Of a stretch of DNA of 20,634 bases, positions 16,501-20,634 are shown piece after piece. The notes beneath the pieces are model-generated. The model searched no databases. It was not told where the DNA came from and was given only the letters and a program-made list of their open reading frames with translations. Every line of letters starts with the position of its first letter. The first letter of the stretch is position 1. A program made the translations under genes and the position numbers. Origin of the DNA: Chlamydiota bacterium (lineage in GTDB: Bacteria; Auribacterota; UBA3054; B51-G9); the NCBI GenBank assembly GCA_003648225.1, contig QMOL01000016.1, positions 1-20,634 of the forward strand, written 5' to 3'.

Positions 16501-16845
16501 AGTGTTGCGGATAAAGTTGATTTCGGTGAGGTCGCTGTTGGGATTCCGGCAACTTTTCCACTCGAAATTGTGAATATGGGAGCCGGGGTCGTTTCAGGAT
16601 CTATAAACGGAATTTCCGCGCCATTCAGTCTTGCAAATTCATACTATGCTACCGCTGCAACTTCCGATGCTATTAATGTAACATTTAATCCGTCATCTGA
16701 CGGCGATTTTTCACAAACTATTACATTAAGTGGCAGTGGGGGCAATGCGCAAGTTGTTTTAACAGGCACAGGCGTACCGGAACCTTGCTTATTCATTATT
16801 TGCTATTTATCATTTGTTATTTATTATTTTAAGATGAGAAAATAG
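13516..16845 (+). CDS. Large secreted multidomain protein with PEP-CTERM sorting signal
   Basis: The 1109-residue product has a signal peptide (basic start, hydrophobic core about 15-28, cleavage near NASA at 28-31). Two related domains follow, each containing EWNTDGDFE(N/D)W (at about 51 and 229) and ending IDY(F/I)RV (about 200 and 368); they look like carbohydrate-binding beta-sandwiches. Then come fibronectin-III-like domains (about 379-465 and 475-570), a concanavalin/LamG-like domain (about 579-792), an unrecognised beta domain (about 797-980) and a choice-of-anchor-D-like Ig domain (about 995-1085). The end is VPEP (1087-1090), a hydrophobic stretch and the basic tail KMRK. PEP-CTERM proteins are recognised and cut by exosortase and handed to the cell surface or matrix. 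No catalytic domain is visible, so adhesion or glycan binding is likely but inferred. Confidence 0.85.
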   Translation: MKNLKIPQIHFKKIGIILITIIAFFICNNASALIVEIDPLTPLTDYISMAEWNTDGDFENWAYNAHIIDTQVSGGDFIGKDDGVDPVMSLDIDALTPPDARMELATTIGTVFEVRMQLVTNTLNPRIDFWATINGSGPGSFPPMQFAAAGGAIPEVPTDGQFHVFRITLEAGDNYIGNLNALRLDPVADALPIGETFKIDYFRVANVTNRIVIVQVDSDPIFNYTSLGEWNTDGDFEDWQMNNIGSSNVTEGAMSGSPANGDPYFYKSDAQSLPAPVLSKAPFLEFRIKQTASFTSEMEIFFGTSDNPGMSGSRHAAIPAALVPADGKFHIYRYNMSTHADWNSDLQLIRIDPYVNDGSIGKQFEIDYIRVGSKETPTIDPTATQGDYPDKIAVSWDNVEIVNKYQVWRNTTNDSSTASINSPELTTNFYEDTSATVEVDYYYWVKAFITNDWGDFGSSAMGFATASTGPDKPTNISPAADAAVASFPVVLQASAYNDQYNWPMEAVEWQLNNNTNFSYVKWDSGILLTNLTSVEPPSPKISLTNYWRVRYKNKRDKWSEWSDKTMFTFTGTRSTNSSFYFYDTFNTTGSGDVNNGFYRAGRQFGTIIPLNYTMIGKSKVGSECANPGELLLGLSSGVTPNYSFADFGNFKIEFDVVPHALDKTNDWIALTFGKSNAQNAMKPVSSSGASLGFFGNGAFMAFDGETLVGSGTGVPTDEKLHIILTASTEGFDHDSVKYSAFVNGIPMITVTSPNLGYVYNNVGGFDNNFISLFNNSSISTNISLFDNLKITKVENSISVTNWLNDSDMLPMDPAKTTHAVNINGESVTINGVDFIGTGTNFGGHVNGSAILQSNGWELMSANGTVLFHGGENVTNLVTDTGTKTLMEYFGYFNAPGGTAALKLSGLTPYSSNVISIYSYGWENANREVYFSSTSGGTITNVNQDTYGIGTGIIVRYGYVADNNGKATIVISTSGSAGWHLSGFYSEEIFAPEAQISVADKVDFGEVAVGIPATFPLEIVNMGAGVVSGSINGISAPFSLANSYYATAATSDAINVTFNPSSDGDFSQTITLSGSGGNAQVVLTGTGVPEPCLFIICYLSFVIYYFKMRK

Positions 16846-16859
16846 CTGAGTTGTTACCC

Positions 16860-17057
16860 ATTTCCGGCGACTAAATCTTACAAACTGGTTAATCAGTTAA
16901 TAAATATTTAATATTCTGTTAATAATTAGAAAGATTTAGCCACAAGGGCTATCCCCGGCACGCCACGAACTACGTTATAAAAGACTTGACGTATAATACA
17001 TATACGCCTACGCCTTCCAAGCCGTGTTCGTGGCATACCGGAAATAGTCGCCGAAAT
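16860..17057. repeat. Nested inverted repeats between the PEP-CTERM gene and the URO-D gene
   Basis: Three nested pairs are visible. Outer: ATTTCCGGCGACTA at 16860-16873 against TAGTCGCCGAAAT at 17045-17057 (reverse complement with one base missing). Middle: CCGGCACGCCACGAAC at 16955-16970 against GTTCGTGGCATACCGG at 17026-17041, 14 of 16 matching. Inner: CGTATA at 16990-16995 against TATACG at 17001-17006. In a minus-strand transcript both mismatches of the middle pair become G-U pairs, so the fold would be better on that strand. The roughly 198-base unit contains no coding frame. It could be a miniature mobile element, a structured leader of the URO-D gene, or a terminator/attenuator for the gene before it. 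I cannot choose between these. Confidence 0.6.
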
Positions 17058-17091
17058 TGAGCTCTTTCTGTTATTTGCAAAGCAAAAAAAT

Positions 17092-18153
17092 ATGAATGTT
17101 TTCAGCAGAGAAAATTATCTTAAAGCTGTGCGCTTTGAGTCACCGAACTTTATTCCGATGTTTTTTGCGATTAATTCCGCCTGTTGGCATCATTACGACC
17201 AAGAAGCTCTCAAAGATTTAATGGAATCCCACAAATTTCTTTTTCCTAATTACGAGCGCCCGAAAGGGAAATTTATTCCGGAATATGGTCTTGACCAACG
17301 CAAAAATGAGCCTTACATAGACTTTTGGGGCTGCGTCTGGGAAACGTCCGATAACGGTATCACAGGTTCCGTTCACCAACATCCTCTCGCCTTATGGGAC
17401 GATTTTGAAAATTATAAAGCACCCGATCCGGAAAAATCCAACGGTATGTTTCCAATTAATTGGAACGACCTCAAAAAAAAAGTTGAAGAAAACAATAAAA
17501 ATGATATGCTCACTTACGGCGCGGGATTGCCGCACGGGCATACTTTCCTCCGCTTGCAGGACATTCGAGGCTACGTTAATTTAATTATGGATATGGCTGA
17601 TGACGAACCGCGACTCAAAAAACTCATCCAAATGGTTTCTGACTTCAATATCGAAATTATCAAAAGATGGGTTGAAATCGGACCGGACATTATTTCTTAT
17701 CCCGAAGACTTGGGAATGCAGGTCGGTCCTATGCTTTCCCCTGACCATTTCAGAAAATATATTAAGCCGGTTTATCAAAGAATAATGAGACCCGCGCGCG
17801 AAAAAGGAATGCTTGTGCACATGCACTCCGATGGTGATATTCGCGATCTGCTTGATGACATAATTGAAGGCGGAGTACAAATTATAAACTTACAGGATTT
17901 GGTGAACGGTATTGACTGGATAAAAGAAAAATTCGCTGGTAAAGTTTGTGTTGATCTTGACATTGACAGACAAAAAATAACAGCTTACGGTTCGCCTGAA
18001 GAAATCGATAATCTCATCCGTGAAGAAGTAGAAAAACTCGGCTCGAAAGAAGGAGGGCTCACTATGGTCTTTGGACTCTACCCGGGAACTCCAATTGAGA
18101 ATGTGAAAGCCACAATGGATGCAATGGAGAAATACGCGGGGTATTACTCATAA
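17092..18153 (+). CDS. Uroporphyrinogen decarboxylase (URO-D) family protein, not HemE
   Basis: The 353-residue product has the URO-D/MtaA-type TIM barrel along its length: MNVFSRENYLKAVRFESPNF, IDFWGCVWE, LLTYGAGL-type core, MDMADDEPRLKKLIQMVSDF, LSPDHFRKYIKPVYQ, HMHSDGDIRDLLDDII (about 243-258), NLQD, and a C-terminal FGLYPGTPIENV. It lacks the N-terminal RQAGRY motif and Asp/Tyr active-site pattern of HemE. The HMHSDG segment stands where corrinoid methyltransferases (MtaA/CmuA) have their His-x-Cys zinc site, but the Cys is replaced. The family is greatly expanded in PVC-type genomes, often near glycoside hydrolases. The reaction is unknown; demethylation of a methylated substrate is one hypothesis. 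The start has no clear Shine-Dalgarno sequence. The stop is followed by a GH172-like relic and GH127. Confidence 0.85.
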   Translation: MNVFSRENYLKAVRFESPNFIPMFFAINSACWHHYDQEALKDLMESHKFLFPNYERPKGKFIPEYGLDQRKNEPYIDFWGCVWETSDNGITGSVHQHPLALWDDFENYKAPDPEKSNGMFPINWNDLKKKVEENNKNDMLTYGAGLPHGHTFLRLQDIRGYVNLIMDMADDEPRLKKLIQMVSDFNIEIIKRWVEIGPDIISYPEDLGMQVGPMLSPDHFRKYIKPVYQRIMRPAREKGMLVHMHSDGDIRDLLDDIIEGGVQIINLQDLVNGIDWIKEKFAGKVCVDLDIDRQKITAYGSPEEIDNLIREEVEKLGSKEGGLTMVFGLYPGTPIENVKATMDAMEKYAGYYS

Positions 18154-18247
18154 TAAATAATCAATAATCAATACGCCACAGGCGCACTTTTAAAGCAGAA
18201 ATCCTCAATGATAAAGTGAATATATAACCCGAGAATCCAACAATCCA

Positions 18248-18572
18248 ATGAATTTCAAATCCATTCTCTCAATAATGTCCATAATGTCCATTTCGGCTTT
18301 TGCAGAAGTTAGAGATGTTTCCTGGTTCTTAAAAAATATGAGAAACGTCGATAATTTACCCGCTATCGAAAATTCACATACAGAAATGATTTCTACCTGG
18401 GATACTAACGAGTTTAATATGGACTGCTGGACGCACGACAATATTTCCGGAATCACAAACACAATTGTTGCGGAAGATGCCTCACGATATGCGTGATTTC
18501 CAACCGATGTGAAGTGCGACAGCATTCTGGTACACAAAAATCCTAACTGATGCAGAATCAAAAAAAAAATAA
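18248..18572 (+). pseudogene. Decayed GH172 (DUF2961) glycosidase: N-terminal piece and a C-terminal scrap
   Basis: An 82-codon frame (18248-18496) opens with a hydrophobic signal-like start (ISIMSISAFA near residues 9-19). It continues VSWFLKNMRNVDNLPAIENS, ISTWDTNEFNMDCWTHDN, then NTIVAEDA. The order of elements (a short 'leader-Leu' helix, then S-x-W/Y-D-R/T, N-x-D, then the 'I/VxxxxGPG' strand) resembles the N-terminus of GH172/DUF2961 glycosidases. After its stop another frame reads SATAFWYTKILTDAES and ends at TAA 18570-18572. 'STAFWY' followed by a short polar tail is typical of the GH172 C-terminal domain. A real member needs about 250 further residues between them, so the middle has been deleted. 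The GH172 assignment is by memory of family patterns and is moderate only. Confidence 0.5.
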
Positions 18573-20634
18573 CGGCAAATTTTGTCGAATTAAAATTAAA
18601 TTTTTAATCATAATATCTTCGGCTTTTGTGTCGGGGACTTACGCTCAAAAAGAAAATATGGATTATCCTATCAAACCAGTTTCGTTTACTGAAGTCCGGT
18701 TTACCGATGAATTCTGGAAGCCCAGAATAGAAACCAATCGAGTAACCACAATTCCCTTTGCTCTAAAAAAAACTGAGCCGGCAGTTAGATATCTTGATGC
18801 CGCTCGATGCAAAAATTTAGGGCTGCAAAATGTTCCTAAAGTTGAGCCGCATCGTTTTCATACTTCTGATTTATATAAAGTGATCGAAGGTGCCGCTTAC
18901 TCATTACAAACTTGTGCCGATACAAATTTAGAAAAGAAGCTTGATGACATTATTGAAATTATTGAAGGCGCTCAAACAAAAGACGGCTATCTTTATGTTG
19001 CGCATATTTTAGGAATTAACGACGGCGGAATGGGAAAAGGCAGATATGATTTTGTCCTTCACAGTCACGAACTTTATAATATAGGTCATCTTTACGAAGC
19101 TGCTGTGGCTTATTTTCGTGCTACCGGTAAACGAAAACTGCTTGACGTTGCCATTAAAAGTGCGAAACACGTCAACAAAGTTTTCTTTGGCAAAGACGGC
19201 ATTAATCAAGCTCCAGGACATCAGGAAATAGAAATCGGACTCGTAAAACTTTATCGGGTAACAGGCGATAAACTTTTTCTTAATATGGCAAAAAAATTTC
19301 TCGATATTCGTGGCGTTAATATAAAATTTGAAGGCAGCGGAACCATGGACGCTCAATATGCTCAACAACACAAACCTGTAATTGAGCAGACAGAACCGGT
19401 TGGACATGCCGTTCGTGCGGTTTATATGTACAGTGCTATGGCTGATATTGCGGCACTTACCGGTGAAAGATCTTACATAAAAGCCATTGATACTATTTGG
19501 GAGAATATGGTAAATAAAAAAATGTCATTAACAGGCGGAATCGGTGTTAACACAAAAACTGAAAGTTTTGGCGATGATTACGACCTTCCAAATCTGAAAG
19601 TTTATAATGAAACGTGTGCAGCTATTGGAAACATGTTTTTTAATCACAGAATGTTTTTGCTTCATGGTAACGCAAAATATTTCGACGTTTTTGAACGTGT
19701 TTTATTTAACGGCTTTCTTGCCGGAATAAATATCGAAGGCAACAAATTCTTTTACACTAATCCTTTGGAAGCTGATGGAAAATATATTTTCAACCATGGA
19801 AAAAAAGAAAGATCGGAATGGTTCGGCTGCGCTTGCTGTCCGGTAAATATTCTTAGGACTATGGCGCAATTATCGGGATATATGTACGCATACAATGATG
19901 ATAATTTGTATGTTTGTCTTTATGGTCAAAGCAAAGCTGAAATCCAGCTCCCGGAAGCAAAAATTGGAATAAAACAAATAACTGAATATCCATGGGACGG
20001 CAAAATAAAACTTTCAATAAATCCTGAGAAAAAGACGAACTTCTCTTTACATTTAAGAATTCCGGGGTGGTCGCAAAATAAACCTGTTCCCGGTGATCTA
20101 TATGTTTCGGCAAGCAGTCAAACGCGGCAGCCGTCAATAATTTTGAACGGCAAGAAAATAAATTTTGAAATAAAGAACGGGTTTGCAGTTATTAAGCGGG
20201 ATTGGAAAACAGGGGATATAGTTCAACTTGATATTCCGATGGCAATAAAAAAAATAAAATCAAATCCTAAAATAAAATATAATAAAAATAAAGTCGCGTT
20301 TGAACGCGGACCAATAATTTATTGCGCGGAAGAAATTGATAACAAAGTTAAAACTCAGCTTATTTATATTCCGGAAAAAACAGAGTTGAAACCAATAGAA
20401 AAAAAGGAAAAATTTGGAAAAATTACCGCTCTTACGGGGAAAGCCCACGCTTTCGTTCAAGGTGGTGATAAAGAAATAGAATTCACAGCTATCCCATACT
20501 ATGCCTGGCAGAATCGCGGAATTGGCAGTATGAACGTTTGGATTACCGACAACTCAAATGACGCGGAAAAAGCCGGAGCAGTAGAATTAGAAAGAGAGTC
20601 ATTAGGAAAAGTTACTGCTTCATACTTTTATCCA
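18550..20634 (+). CDS. GH127-type beta-L-arabinofuranosidase, secreted, cut by the right edge
   Basis: The frame starts at ATG 18550-18552 and is open for 695 codons to the last base, so only the C-terminus is missing. A signal peptide is present (residues 1-32, cleavage after TYA). The catalytic domain shows the GH127 zinc-thiolate active site: Glu354-x-Cys356 (YNETCA) and Cys429-Cys430 (GCACCPVN). The second site holds the Cys nucleophile, and Glu338 (KTESFGDDY), sixteen residues before Glu354, matches the acid/base of the Bifidobacterium enzyme HypBA1. GH127 removes beta-L-arabinofuranose from arabinan, extensin or pectin side chains. The C-terminal beta domain (RIPGWSQN, AFERGPIIYCAEE) is also recognisable. 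The upstream ATG lies inside the GH172-like relic and lacks a good Shine-Dalgarno sequence, so it may be translated from a longer message starting upstream. Confidence 0.93.
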   Translation, partial: MQNQKKNNGKFCRIKIKFLIIISSAFVSGTYAQKENMDYPIKPVSFTEVRFTDEFWKPRIETNRVTTIPFALKKTEPAVRYLDAARCKNLGLQNVPKVEPHRFHTSDLYKVIEGAAYSLQTCADTNLEKKLDDIIEIIEGAQTKDGYLYVAHILGINDGGMGKGRYDFVLHSHELYNIGHLYEAAVAYFRATGKRKLLDVAIKSAKHVNKVFFGKDGINQAPGHQEIEIGLVKLYRVTGDKLFLNMAKKFLDIRGVNIKFEGSGTMDAQYAQQHKPVIEQTEPVGHAVRAVYMYSAMADIAALTGERSYIKAIDTIWENMVNKKMSLTGGIGVNTKTESFGDDYDLPNLKVYNETCAAIGNMFFNHRMFLLHGNAKYFDVFERVLFNGFLAGINIEGNKFFYTNPLEADGKYIFNHGKKERSEWFGCACCPVNILRTMAQLSGYMYAYNDDNLYVCLYGQSKAEIQLPEAKIGIKQITEYPWDGKIKLSINPEKKTNFSLHLRIPGWSQNKPVPGDLYVSASSQTRQPSIILNGKKINFEIKNGFAVIKRDWKTGDIVQLDIPMAIKKIKSNPKIKYNKNKVAFERGPIIYCAEEIDNKVKTQLIYIPEKTELKPIEKKEKFGKITALTGKAHAFVQGGDKEIEFTAIPYYAWQNRGIGSMNVWITDNSNDAEKAGAVELERESLGKVTASYFYP

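Noticed and set aside
16872..16900. Short hairpin AACTG/CAGTT as terminator after the PEP-CTERM gene
   Set aside because: Only five base pairs with no U-run; too weak to call.
16988..16999. TTGACG directly followed by TATAAT as a promoter of the URO-D gene
   Set aside because: The two hexamers touch, so there is no 16-18 base spacer; they are part of the inner inverted repeat.
18205..18561. 118-codon minus-strand frame
   Set aside because: It is antisense to the GH172-like relic and shows no domain pattern.
1..20634. CRISPR array, tRNA, rRNA or intact transposase
   Set aside because: Looked for on both strands; no regularly spaced direct repeats, cloverleaf, rRNA-like stretch or transposase frame was seen.

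Overview
The window is AT-rich bacterial DNA. It carries a C-terminal PEP-CTERM sorting signal, a secreted GH127-type glycosidase, a non-heme uroporphyrinogen decarboxylase-family protein, an rny-ymdB pair and a 6S-like RNA beside rarA. Together these suggest a Gram-negative member of the Verrucomicrobiota/Lentisphaerota/Kiritimatiellota (PVC) group. The assignment is inferred from gene content; there is no rRNA or other phylogenetic marker to confirm it.

Left part, 1-12887, all on the minus strand. Reading in the direction of transcription: a 6S-like RNA, rarA, rny (RNase Y), a YmdB-type phosphoesterase, a small unknown protein, a ComF-type phosphoribosyltransferase, a lipoprotein, a TIGR03546/TIGR03545-like membrane pair and rlmN. 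Gaps are 0-30 bases and several genes overlap by four bases, so this looks like one long housekeeping operon. After a decayed phage-type regulator (about 3930-4270), a second unit begins at a good sigma70-type promoter: a PCC/DUF296 protein, hypE and a large O-antigen-ligase-like membrane protein that runs off the left edge.

Divergent junction, about 12888-13515. This AT-rich stretch has no intact gene. It holds a fossil of a PEP-CTERM protein tail and then a full-consensus sigma70 promoter.

Right part, 13200-20634, plus strand. A 1109-residue secreted multidomain PEP-CTERM protein is followed by nested inverted repeats, a URO-D family gene, the remains of what looks like a GH172 (DUF2961) enzyme, and a GH127 beta-L-arabinofuranosidase gene cut by the right edge. 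This half looks like an accessory surface and polysaccharide-degradation region with visible gene decay, next to a stable RNA/translation-maintenance operon.

No CRISPR array, tRNA, rRNA or intact transposase gene was seen. The best leads for something undescribed are the PEP-CTERM protein with its fossil paralogue tail, the nested inverted repeat at 16860-17057, the orphan PCC-hypE pair, and the small unknown protein inside the rny-ymdB-comF operon.
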